Of a DNA stretch of 64,000 nucleotides, positions 1 to 10,436 are shown piece by piece. Position 1 is the first letter of the stretch. Each line of letters starts with the position of its first letter. Below the pieces are notes generated by a model, which was given only the letters and a program-made list of their open reading frames with translations, ran no database searches and was not told the origin of the DNA. Source of the stretch: Rhodobacteraceae bacterium bin131 (GTDB lineage: Bacteria > Pseudomonadota > Alphaproteobacteria > Rhodobacterales > Rhodobacteraceae); assembly GCA_002239085.1 (NCBI GenBank), contig MPNP01000005.1, forward strand, positions 1 to 64,000, written 5' to 3'. A program made the translations under genes and the position numbers.

Positions 1-429
1 AGTGACCCTACATTGGCTACACTTCAATACCTTTCATCCTTTGATTAGACCTTGGCTATCATCTCCAAATAACACAATCGCTTGATATTTTAACAGCAAT
101 TCCGCAGACCAATCCGTACCGTGGCACACTCCTATTCAACACATCGCATAACCTATTCGGACATGGAATTGCACCTTTTCTCATTGTTCGCTTCAAGCCA
201 TGAAATATTCAATACAACACTTTATAGAATGTCATTTTGGTTCAATCTTCTATTGGGATTGTTGCTTCGCCATACCCGCTAATACCTCTCTAACAGGTCT
301 CAGTGTGCTCTCTAAACAAGAATACCGGCACCCTCTCACGAGAGAAACCAGTCCCGTCCCTCAATCAATGCTGCTCTAAACCGATAACCAAGAAAACCAG
401 CTTTGGCTCACATCCCCAACAACCATCCA

Positions 430-3400
430 TCAGAACGACCACTCAATCCCTAATCGCAAGCCATAAGACGTGTCATCCGCTCCCAATCCATGCGCATACA
501 CCATCCCATGAAACTCCGTGTCACCCTGATGCAATACACCCCCAACATCCAATAACAGACGCGTTGCCTTCGCCTGACTTGATAACACCTCATCACCAAC
601 CATCACGGTACTCGCTTCACTCACTGCCGTCTCAATACCCGCCGAACCGCGCAACACAACACGACGGTCCTCATTCTCCTGAACCATCGTCCGCTCACCC
701 CGGACTCCAACACCTGCTATCACCTGACGCTCCTGACCACTCACACGTAAGCCCAACGAATCCTCAAACGGGGTCACCGATACATTCGCATGCTTCAACC
801 ATCCCCGACCCGTCACACGGGTCTCGTCATCAACATGAAAGTGACGCCCCCCTTCAAGACCAAGCGACCATGCCGTCCCCTTGGTCGTCCCACGCACCGC
901 ACCCGATACCAGATTAAGCGTATACCGCGTCCACTGTAATTGCGCCTGACCATACAGGTCATTATCACCCATCACCTGAACACCACCGTGCACACCAACA
1001 CCACGCACCGTCACACGACTTGACCCAGCGGCGATGTTTACATTCGCCTCACCGGACACCTGCCGCAGACCCGCCCATCCCGAGACCTGTTCGCTCAACG
1101 GCCTCATGATATGACTGTGGAGAGCCTGCTGGTCATACGAATAGCTCATTCCGGTTGTGGTTTGGTCCGGGGTGTATTGACCCCGTCCTCCACAGACACC
1201 AATGTAATTCTGTTGTGTGGGCACATGACATGCCATGGTGTCAATGCGGCGAAGGGCTCCTGGTAAGGCTTCGTAAGCACCGGCAATCGCTTGATAGCGA
1301 TACAACCAATCCTCTTCATCGGAGAAGTCAAGCGTACTATAATCTTCGTCAGGATTGAGTTGAACTTCACGCAGCGATCCGGCTGGAAGCCAAACATCAA
1401 TGTGGCCGCTATCAAATACATTCGTGCCATTGACCGCGAGGATTGTTTGACCACCCTCATTCACAATACGACCCGGCAAGCGCTCCCACGGCTTGCCGTC
1501 CATTGATTCAAGATTAACATACAGTTTTCTTTGCGGTTCTTCACCGGTGTCTTCACTAGTACTGTTGTCACCAACCGCAAGAATGGCAATACCCGATTGA
1601 GCCCCAAGAACCCCTTCGGGGCCAATCGTCACGCGACCACCACCAGCCATGAATACACCCGCACCGTCAGTACCATCATCTTCCTTGCTCTTTTCACCAC
1701 CCATCACTGTGCCATTAATACGAACCATCTGTTGTCGGTAGCCAGCATTCAATAACTGCCGGTTGCCATTATTGTCAACACTCACTGCCGAAACTCTTTC
1801 AATTTTACCATCATCGTTTAAACGACCGAATTTTATACCATAAGCACCAACACCACTCGCCGTAATATTGTCAACGACAACCTCACTCGACCCGATACCA
1901 GCATGCTCAATGTGTATACCATGTGCATTAGCTCCCTTAGTCGTGATGGTGTGACCATCTCGCGTGGTAATACTCACATTACCTTCTCCAGTATTTTCAT
2001 GCCATACAGAAATTCCGTAAGATTCGTCAGTGTTGGTCGTTACGCTTCCCCCTGCAACATCAATAACTATTTTCTCGTTAGCTTCGTCGTCAGTGTCCTC
2101 TTCGGTGGATTGGGGTCCTTGATGGTGGACATAAATCCCGTGAGAACTCGCTCCTTCAGTTGTGATTGCCGCCTTCTCTAAAACATTTATATCAAAATTC
2201 CCTGAGCCAGTATGTTCTCCAACAATCCCATGCGCACCCGGACCATTTGTGGTGATACTGCCCCCAGAAACTGCAATTGTGATATTACCAGAAATTGATG
2301 CCGTATCGGTGCCAATATGTCTTCCAAAAATTCCATGTGCACCCTGGCCTTTGGTGGTGATACTGCCCCCAGAAACTGCAATTGTGATATCACCAGAAAT
2401 AGATGCCGTACCGAGGCCAGTATGTCCTCCCAAAATTCCGTAAGCATACCTCCCTTTGGTGGTGATACTGCCCCCAGAAACTGCAATTGTGATATTACCA
2501 GAAATAATTGCCGTATTGGTGCCAATATGTCTTCCAAAAATTCCGTTAGCTTCCCTACCCCCGGTGGTGATACTCCCATTCGTTACAGAAATTGTTGTAT
2601 TACCAGAAATAGATGATTTTTCTTGGCCTGTTTTTTCTCCAAAAATTCCGTGCGCATTCTGGAAATTGGTGGTGATACTGCCCCCAGAAACTGCAATTGT
2701 GATATTACCAGAAATAGATGCAGTATCGGTGCCAGTATGTCTTCCAACAATCCCATGCGCACCCTGACCATTAGTGATGATACTGCCCCCAGAAACTGCA
2801 ATTGTGATAGTACCAGGAATAGACTCACCACTGTCGCCAGTATGTTCTCCATAAACCCCGTACGCACCTTGGCGATTGGTGGTGATGCTTCCCCCCGAAA
2901 CTGCAATTGTGATAGTACCGGCGCGTGTATGTTCTCCATAAACCCCGTGAGCATCCATCCCTTTGGTGTGGATCCTTACTCCTCCTGAAACGGTTATATC
3001 GATATCGCCTATGCCTTGATGTATTCCCAAAATTCCGTAAGCATCTTGGTTATTGGTGGTGATGCTTCCCCCCGAAACAGAAATAGATCCATTACCGGTA
3101 CCTGAATGATCTGCATCAATCCCGGGAGCCTGATAACCCTCGGTGGTTATACTCCCATTCGTTACAGAAATTGTTGCATTGCCGGCACCTGTATGGTGTC
3201 CCCAAATTCCTCTAGATTCCTGACCCTTGGTGATGATATTCCCATTCGATACAGAAATTGTTATATTACCGTTACCGTTATGTTCTCCATCAATTCCGTG
3301 TGCTATCCCATCAGTGGTGGTGATACTTCCTCCAGAAACTGTAATTCCGATATTTCCTCTTTTTGTAGCGGTTTTAAAATTTGCATAAATTCCTCTAGAT

Positions 3401-3950
3401 TCCTGACCCTTGGTGATGATATTCCCATTCGTTACAGAAATTGTTGTATCACCGGTACCTTGATGATCTCCAAAAATTCCGTGAGCAAGCACACCATTGT
3501 TAGTATTGATGCTCCCACTAAATACAGTAATTCCTGAATTACCGGTGCCCTGATGTCGTGCCAAAATCCCATAATTATTGAAGGAACCATTGGTAGAAAT
3601 TTCTCTTCTTGAAACAAGGATCCTTATAGTACCACTTGTTTGGGCCGTTACTGTACAACTGATTTCGTTAGAGCCGGGTATAGCAACATTCGTGCCAGGA
3701 GGACAGGTCCACGAATCTTGAGCCGACACGTTGACTGGTAGAAACACACTCCATGAAACGAGAAAGAATAAAACTGACCACAGACCAAAATTACGGCTTG
3801 TATTTGAGTGGACATGATTAGGCTCATTGCTCCTTAAGCAACGAATTAAATCCTTATGATGGGGGGGGGGTGAATCAGGGCTGTCGCATTTATCTCTCCT
3901 AAATTGCGTTGCTTGCTTGATGCTTTAGCCCAGAGTTGAAACAGATTCAT
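430..3950 (-). CDS. Autotransporter with repeat passenger and C-terminal beta-barrel; ORF track gives 430..3747 (GTG start), proposed true start is ATG at 3950, out of frame because of the 10-G tract
   Basis: Repeated 'GNITIAVSGGSITTNGQGAHGIFGRHTGT' units; C-terminus ends '...SYGLRLGIEWSF' (autotransporter barrel with terminal aromatic). Upstream of 3747 the same frame encodes LWSVLFFLVSWSVFLPVNVSAQ (signal peptide core), so GTG 3747 truncates it. ATG 3950 preceded by AGGTAG. Confidence 0.8.
2200..3620. repeat. Imperfect ~105-bp (35 aa) tandem repeats in the autotransporter passenger
   Basis: 'ggtgatactgcccccagaaactgcaattgtgatattaccagaaat' recurs near 2250, 2355, 2460, 2670 and 2775 with about 105-bp spacing, plus diverged copies to ~3600. 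Confidence 0.85.
3861..3870. repeat. Homopolymer (G)10 tract, candidate phase-variation switch
   Basis: Read directly: tccttatgat gggggggggg tgaatc; lies 26 codons after ATG 3950. Confidence 0.9.
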
Positions 3951-4286
3951 TTTTCTACCTACTAAAATGTAATAACTTTGACAGAGTTTTAATTTAATGT
4001 TCAACTGAATGCAATCTATAAATTGAATTCAGTTTCTGGATATCATAAAAGTTAAAATGCCCAAATTACTAGTTCTAGACGGAAGAATTTTTTTGACTTG
4101 ATAATCTGGGAGAATTTTTTCAATAAAGGAATCTAATATTTAACTCTCAATCATCTCTAACCTGATGAATGGGGCTTTAATAACAGTGCTGGCTTTTCGT
4201 AACTGTTGTTTCTCTTGCACCTCGGTAACATCTTAGATTATAGCATCATTGGGGTAGTTCATACTACCGCAAGAACTATTAAGCAA

Positions 4287-4560
4287 CTAGTTGAACACTG
4301 GAACTTCATCGCTTAATACTTGTCGAAACTTCTCCATATCAATGTTGCCACCAGATAAGATAAAGCTCACTTTTTTACTCTGCAATTGAGCTCTGTCACG
4401 GACTAAACCTGCCAACCCTATTGCACCAGCTCCCTCTGCAACATTGTGTGTCGTTCGAAATATACATTGTATTGCTAACATTATTTCACTTTCCGAAACT
4501 GAAACAATTCGTTCAACACCTTAAGCGTAGTGATCTAATGCTTCTTGAACCGCGGGGCTA
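4287..4560 (-). pseudogene. C-terminal fragment of a threonine dehydratase-like PLP enzyme
   Basis: GVERIVSVSESEIMLAIQCIFRTTHNVAEGAGAIGLAGLVRDRAQLQSKKVSFILSGGNID resembles threonine ammonia-lyase C-terminal catalytic region; in-frame TAA upstream and no N-terminus. Confidence 0.6.
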
Positions 4561-4982
4561 TCGCTTTTGAAATTTTCCAGTTGTGAATAGAGGATACGCC
4601 CACCCGGTGAACGGGTCCACCCAGCGGGATGATGGCTGGCTATCATCGCTTCCCAGTGTGGCCGTTCCGCATCCGTGACACACTCAACGCTGAGCGTGTC
4701 CAGTTCCGACAGGCGTCCCGTAATGGTTTGGTCGGAAAACCCGGTGGGTAGAGCGGGATGGGATTCCGGCATTGCAACTTGGGTGGCGGGCAACGAGACC
4801 TCAAGAAGTGTGGCCAATTTTGGTAACAGTTTCTGAGCTGCTGCTCGGCTACTCAGTTGCTCGCGATGATATAAAGCTTCAGCCAGGGCTGGACGCGACA
4901 ACCCGGACACCTCAGCGTTCTGACACTCCTGCCTGAACCAGCAGGCGGTGGAAGATGAAAGTTGAAAAGTACCAATAAACAT
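4521..4982 (-). pseudogene. Fragment resembling DUF4338 (DruA-like) transposase-associated protein, fused in frame to the threonine dehydratase remnant
   Basis: 'ERPHWEAMIASHHPAGWTRSPGGRILYSQL' resembles the DUF4338 core (…HWxxLIxxHHYLGYxxxxGxxLRY…); continues into 'SDSPAVQEALDHYA*GVERIVSVSESEI'. Confidence 0.4.
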
Positions 4983-5229
4983 GAAACAGTAAATGGCATA
5001 AAAACATCACGGATTTAAGTGTGATAAATTGATAGGATTCTCAGAGGGGCGACTAGTGGCGATGCAGGAAGGGCTTAGCCCGACCGAAATTGCCAATCAT
5101 CGATAAGTTCAGAGGCCTCAAATGACATTGGCAGTGACCTGTGCAATCATGTGCTCTTTAACATTATCAATTAAAGGAGAACACTTTGCCCGGATACCAT
5201 ATTAACACTAATCAAATGAGGCTCTTCAT

Positions 5230-5500
5230 GACATATAGTCAAATCGATACCGTTTTGACGGCGGCCGCCCGAAGCGAGATTGAGTGAAGCCACGGGTTGG
5301 CGTATCCAAAGACCTTCCTGCCTTCCTGACGACAAGAAGACACAACGCGGTCGGCGGCGCCCAGACCCTCTGGACGACATCTTTGCGAATGACGTCGTTC
5401 CGATGCTCAAGGAAGGAAACGAGACGTATAATATGATTCACCATGCAACACATTCGCCGTTTATACCTAAACCACCTGATGTGGATGATGGCGATGATTA
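5230..5500 (+). mobile_element. Possible degenerate IS21-type transposase fragment
   Basis: 'RGRRRPDPLDDIFANDVVPMLKEGN' resembles the IstA 'RPDPF…VWE.EIVPMLE' region; short and frame-disrupted. Confidence 0.25.
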
Positions 5501-5868
5501 AGAACCGTCATTTTAAGAGGGACATATTTGGAAGAGAGCAAGGTGGTTTGTAGTTTATCCCCAGTAGCCTTGTCCCTTTGGTGAATACAAAGAGACCCTC
5601 TTTTTGATCCACATATCGATGCCTGAATAGCTAATTTTAGAATGGTTTTCTACTATTCTGTCCCAGTGTCTAAGCAAATGACCGTAATCAAATCTTGATA
5701 CTGCAATCACTCCACTACAAAACTCTGTACGATTGTCAGATATCAATCATATTTAGTGTATTAAATCTAATGTTCATTTAAAAAATATATAGATTTTGCA
5801 TTGAACTAATTGCGACACTGTATAAATATGCCCATAGATTGCAAGATTCTTATTTTGCTAGTTTCTTT

Positions 5869-5943
5869 TCCGACGTAGCTCAGTGGTAGAGCAGTTGACT
5901 GTTAATCAATTGGTCGCAGGTTCGAATCCCGCCGTCGGAGCCA
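5869..5943 (+). tRNA. tRNA-Asn(GTT), CCA encoded
   Basis: Cloverleaf tccgacg…cgtcgga-g-cca; anticodon arm ttgactGTTaatcaa; GGTTCGAATCC T-arm. Confidence 0.95.
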
Positions 5944-6020
5944 CTCTTTCCAAAATACAGTGAACTGAAAACGGTGGTGGTGTTAGCCTTTAAGGTTCTT
6001 GTTTCATTCACTGGCTAAAG

Positions 6021-6461
6021 TCAGGGATAGCTTAACCATATTGTAACAGGGCCATCATTAATCAGCGAAACCTCCATTTCAGAACCGAACTGACCTGTTT
6101 TTACGTTTGGACATTTTTTTTGGAGCTGCTGGACTAACTCATCAAAGATTTTCATGGCATATTCCGGTGGAGCAGATTTTGAAAATCCAGGGCGATTACC
6201 TCGTGATAAATCAGCCGAAAGGGTAAACTGGCTGACGGCAAGAATTTCACCGCCAATATCGTTGACAGACAGGTTCATTTTGGCATTATTATCGCGGAAT
6301 ATTCGCATGTTAACAATTTTCTTGGAAACATGTTCAATCACCTGACTATCGTCGTTTGAAAGGGCACATACAAAGACCAGCAGACCTGATCCAATGGTGG
6401 CAACTGAGGTATGTTGAACTAATACTTCAGCCGATTTAACACGTTGAATTAAACAAAGCAT
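6021..6461 (-). CDS. dtd: D-aminoacyl-tRNA deacylase
   Basis: MLCLIQRVKSAEV…GGEILAVSQFTLSADLSRGNRPGFSKSAPPEYA…GQFGSEMEVSLINDGPVTIWL: DTD signature motifs. Confidence 0.95.
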   Translation of the reverse strand: MLCLIQRVKSAEVLVQHTSVATIGSGLLVFVCALSNDDSQVIEHVSKKIVNMRIFRDNNAKMNLSVNDIGGEILAVSQFTLSADLSRGNRPGFSKSAPPEYAMKIFDELVQQLQKKCPNVKTGQFGSEMEVSLINDGPVTIWLSYP

Positions 6462-6688
6462 TCTTGTGAGAAATTAAATTGAAAAGTTCACAGCCGTATT
6501 TGTAAATCTGTAATTTTAAATCCATTAAACTTTAATTTGGATAAAAATTCTGTAACACTCCATTGTGCTTAATTTTTTCATAGTAACAACAAGAAATTGT
6601 AATTTTGCTTCTAGTTGGAGTGAACTAGTTACATCTTTAAATGATTTGCTCAAATCATTCCTAATTATATTCTGATAAGAGAGTTCCA

Positions 6689-7126
6689 GTGCCCCATAAT
6701 AAATTTTCTAATCTTGTTGATGATTTTACCTTTCTTGAAACATGGGAAGATCGATACGGTTACATCATTGATCTCGGTAAGCAAATGCCTGAACTTGAAG
6801 ATGAATTTAAGGTTGATGCCGCCAAAGTTGAGGGATGTGCAAGCCAAGTTTGGTTGGTAACTTGGACAAACTGTATTGATGGAGAAGATGAACCAAGATT
6901 CCAATTTAAAGCAGATAGTGATGCCTTTATTGTTCGTGGATTGATTGCAATATTGAAAATCTTATTCAATGGCTTGCCCGTCAGCGAAGTGGTCAGACTA
7001 AACGCGGTAGATCACCTAAATGAATTAGGTCTCGATTCCCACTTAACTCCCCAAAGATCAAATGGACTAAGGGCTATGGTCAACCGAATCAAGCAAAAGG
7101 CTGAAAGCAATATAGATACATTTTGA
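6689..7126 (+). CDS. SufE family protein
   Basis: FLETWEDRYGYIIDLGKQMPELEDEFKVDAAKVEGCASQVWL: SufE cysteine motif. Confidence 0.92.
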   Translation: MPHNKFSNLVDDFTFLETWEDRYGYIIDLGKQMPELEDEFKVDAAKVEGCASQVWLVTWTNCIDGEDEPRFQFKADSDAFIVRGLIAILKILFNGLPVSEVVRLNAVDHLNELGLDSHLTPQRSNGLRAMVNRIKQKAESNIDTF

Positions 7127-7820
7127 TTGAACTGATTAGCTTGGAGGCCAACAAACTCTTGATAAATTACTAGCAAGCGAAAGAGAATTTTCTTTTGAAA
7201 GCTATTTGATTATAACTTTGTAAGAATTTAAACATCCGCTGAATTTTGAAAAGTTAATCCACAATCACAAGTAACTCACCTTGAAATTTCTTCATGTGAA
7301 ATTGGCTTGTACTTTTTTGGTCAACTGTTTCGGTCACATAAAATAGAGATTTATAAAATCACTAAGCAATGTTTTGATAAAAGTTGTGACTTGCAGTAAT
7401 TGGACGAGAACTCACCGAACTCAAATCAGGAATAATCCTTATTCTGGGGTAATTTGTCGCAAGTGATAAACCATGGTTCCTTTGAACTGTACCGATTTCT
7501 GTCAATTTAGGGATGTCTTTACCCTGCTTGAATGGACGACAAAATGATTCGTTGGGCACACTGCCACTTTGATTGAGGTTGATTGACATTGCACATTTCG
7601 TTGCAGTTTATCTGTTTAAGTATACGAGTATTGTTTTGGGGCAGTTTCAATCCCTATTGTCGACAGTTGATTACCATATTACAATATCGGCCTCTCTATT
7701 GTTTGATTGCTCTGTTAGAAATTTCTGTTGTATTTTTTTTAAAATTAATATAAATTCTTAGAACCTCATAAATTGTGATTTCCTGTTTTTAGAATTTATT
7801 TTGAAAACAGGAGCACTTAC

Positions 7821-7854
7821 GCCAAGGCAGAGTTTTCTCTGCCTTGGCATTTTT
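7821..7854 (+). terminator. Rho-independent-like hairpin with T run
   Basis: GCCAAGGCAGAG-TTTT-CTCTGCCTTGGC-ATTTTT, 12-bp perfect stem. Confidence 0.8.
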
Positions 7855-8351
7855 CATAGAAGGAAAGCGTTCCATAATTTTGGGTTAATTTTGATCACAT
7901 ACTGTAACCTTTGGGAAAACCGCTGCGATATTACCCAAGCACTCTGGATACATACCCCCACACTTTATAAAATCAATCTTACTCCAAAGCGACTCGACTG
8001 AGCAGTATGCATGAACAATGCAACAGAAAATTCTTTCCATTGAATTCTTGGATATAGCATAGGGTAGGGGGCTGCCATAGGCCAAATCGGACTGAATACT
8101 TCTTCTTGACACATGCCTATTATTCAGTCAGACTTTATCAGAGGTAAAGGCCAATAATAACCAAACGGAATAGACCAATTTTATTCTGACTATTGAATAT
8201 GACCTTCCAAGATTTAATTCCGATATAAGCGATAAAAAGCGAGGTTGAATAAATTTTTCAAATAAGAAAAATTCTTTTGGGTGTATAACTAAATTTGTGT
8301 ATAAGGTTGTCATCTTATTTTACCAGATTAGTTTGAAATGGGAGAGCGCTG

Positions 8352-9059
8352 ATGTCCGAAGATTATGATGATGATATAGTTCTTTCTGAATTACCTAATG
8401 ATGAATTAGTCCTTCAGATGCACGATGACCTCTATGATGGCTTGAATGATGAAGTGGTTGAAGGGGTCAATATTTTATTAGAACGTGGCTGGTTACCCTA
8501 TAAAGTTCTAACTGAGGCATTGGTCGAAGGAATGCGCATTGTAGGCATTGATTTTCGTGATGGTATCCTTTTTGTTCCAGAAGTGCTCCTCTCAGCGAAT
8601 GCCATGAAAGCCGGGATGGTTATACTTAAGCCATTGCTTGCTGAAACTGGTGCTCCTCGCATGGGTAAAATGGTCATCGGTACTGTCAAAGGTGACATTC
8701 ACGACATTGGAAAAAATCTGGTTACGATGATGATGGAGGGAGCAGGTTTTGAAGTTGTTGATCTCGGGATTAACAACCCTGTCGAAAATTACCTGGAAGC
8801 GATCGACTCAGAAAATCCAGATATCCTAGGAATGTCTGCACTCCTAACGACAACCATGCCCTACATGAAAGTTGTTATTGACAAACTCAAGGAACTGGGC
8901 ATTCGTGAAAATCTAGTCGTTCTAGTTGGTGGAGCTCCCCTTAACGAAGAGTTTGGCAAAGCAATAGGGGCTGATGCATATTGTCGAGACGCAGCCGTTG
9001 CTGTTGAAACCGCAAAAGAATTTATGGCGCGGAAACACAATCAGTTAATGGCTACCTAA
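8352..9059 (+). CDS. Corrinoid (B12-binding) methyltransferase partner protein, MttC/MtbC-like
   Basis: GKMVIGTVKGDIHDIGKNLVTMMMEGAGFEVVDLG (DxHxxG motif) plus four-helix N-terminal domain. Confidence 0.93.
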   Translation: MSEDYDDDIVLSELPNDELVLQMHDDLYDGLNDEVVEGVNILLERGWLPYKVLTEALVEGMRIVGIDFRDGILFVPEVLLSANAMKAGMVILKPLLAETGAPRMGKMVIGTVKGDIHDIGKNLVTMMMEGAGFEVVDLGINNPVENYLEAIDSENPDILGMSALLTTTMPYMKVVIDKLKELGIRENLVVLVGGAPLNEEFGKAIGADAYCRDAAVAVETAKEFMARKHNQLMAT

Positions 9060-9155
9060 AGCCACTGATATCACTGGTCCAACCATTTGGGGATGACGAG
9101 TCTTCTAACCACTGATAAATTTAATTGCGGCACGAAAATCAAAGAAGAATATTTT

Positions 9156-9761
9156 ATGAAAAATCTTCCTCAATCAAAAGACAAAGTCTTGCTGCTTGCA
9201 TGTGGAGCACTCGCAAGTGAAATTCTTGAGATTATGAAATGCAATCAGTTAACTCACTTACATCTTCATTGCTTGCCTGCTAATTTGCATCTTTATCCTG
9301 CTCAAATTCCTCAGGCTGTTGAACAAGCAGTGTTGAAATATCGACAAGAATTCAAGGACATTTTCGTTGTTTATGCTGATTGCGGAACCGGTGGATTGCT
9401 TGCCAAAAAGTGTGAAGAATTAGGAGTTCAAATGGTACCTGGACCTCATTGTTACGCATTTTATGAGGGTCTTGATAAATTTGCAAAAAAGGCCGAAGAA
9501 GAAATTACTTCGTTTTATCTAACCGATTTTTTAGTCAGACAGTTTGAGGCTTTTGTCATCAAGCCACTCGGCCTTGATCGTCACCCCCAACTTAAAGACG
9601 ATTACTTTGGAAATTATACCAAACTAGTATATTTAGCCCAGACCCAAGACAGCAACCTTGACTACAAAGCTAATGAGTATGCAAAATATCTTGGCTTAGA
9701 ATATGAAAGACGATTTACTGGCTATGGTGACCTTGCTATTAACATCGCCAGTATTAACTAA
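9156..9761 (+). CDS. DUF1638 domain-containing protein (ORF track start 9087)
   Basis: LLACGALASEILEI…VVYADCGTGGLLAKKCEELGVQMVPGPHCYAFYEG; usual neighbour of corrinoid proteins. Confidence 0.88.
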   Translation: MKNLPQSKDKVLLLACGALASEILEIMKCNQLTHLHLHCLPANLHLYPAQIPQAVEQAVLKYRQEFKDIFVVYADCGTGGLLAKKCEELGVQMVPGPHCYAFYEGLDKFAKKAEEEITSFYLTDFLVRQFEAFVIKPLGLDRHPQLKDDYFGNYTKLVYLAQTQDSNLDYKANEYAKYLGLEYERRFTGYGDLAINIASIN

Positions 9762-9828
9762 TGGGTAATTAAAAACAAACTCACGTTATTGCGTAGAGTT
9801 ACCTAATGATCAACAAAAATTTTGGATA

Positions 9829-10146
9829 ATGAACATGAATACCTTTGATAAAAGAAGAAAAGCAGCCGAAAAAGGGTTTGAAATTGATCAAGCAACAAGC
9901 TTCAAAATTGATGTTCGAGCAAATAAATTGCTTGGAACCTGGGCCTCAAATAAACTCGGCCATAGCGGCGATGAAGAGGCAAATTATATCCAAGATGTAA
10001 TCAAGTCAGACTTTAAAGAAACGGGACGAGAAGATGTATATCGGAAGGTTATTGATGATCTTGAGGGTATTGTTGATGAAGCAACCATTCGCGAAGTTGG
10101 CGAGCGTTTCTATGAAGAAGCCAAAGAGCAAATTCTCTCTGAATGA
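9829..10146 (+). CDS. DUF1476 protein (alphaproteobacterial F1-ATPase zeta inhibitor family)
   Basis: FDKRRKAAEKGFEIDQATSFKIDVRANKLLGTWA…; family diagnostic. Confidence 0.9.
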   Translation: MNMNTFDKRRKAAEKGFEIDQATSFKIDVRANKLLGTWASNKLGHSGDEEANYIQDVIKSDFKETGREDVYRKVIDDLEGIVDEATIREVGERFYEEAKEQILSE

Positions 10147-10436
10147 TTCTACATTTATTTTGCAAGTTATTTACAATATCACCCAGACTTTGCTTCCAAG
10201 CTAGGACAAGTATAGTTTCCCAAGTGAGTGTGTTCCGCAAGGTACGCAATAGTAGCAAACAATCGCCACCAAGAAGAATGCATCAGCTTCGTAAAGGGAT
10301 TCAAATATATTTTCTAGCGACGAGCAACGGATGACATCCATAGCATAATCGCGATAATTGGCTAAATTGTAGCTCCGCCGAACCTTCAAGAGAATCTTGT
10401 TATTATACTGAAAAACTCCTTAATAAGATTTTGATA

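Noticed and set aside
303-917. 204-aa plus-strand ORF
   Set aside because: Antisense to the autotransporter barrel-coding region; Pro/His/Ser-rich low-complexity translation is an artefact of the opposite frame.
1903-3617. Many 60-140 aa ORFs on both strands in the autotransporter repeat region
   Set aside because: Periodic spurious frames produced by the 105-bp DNA repeats; no recognisable domains.
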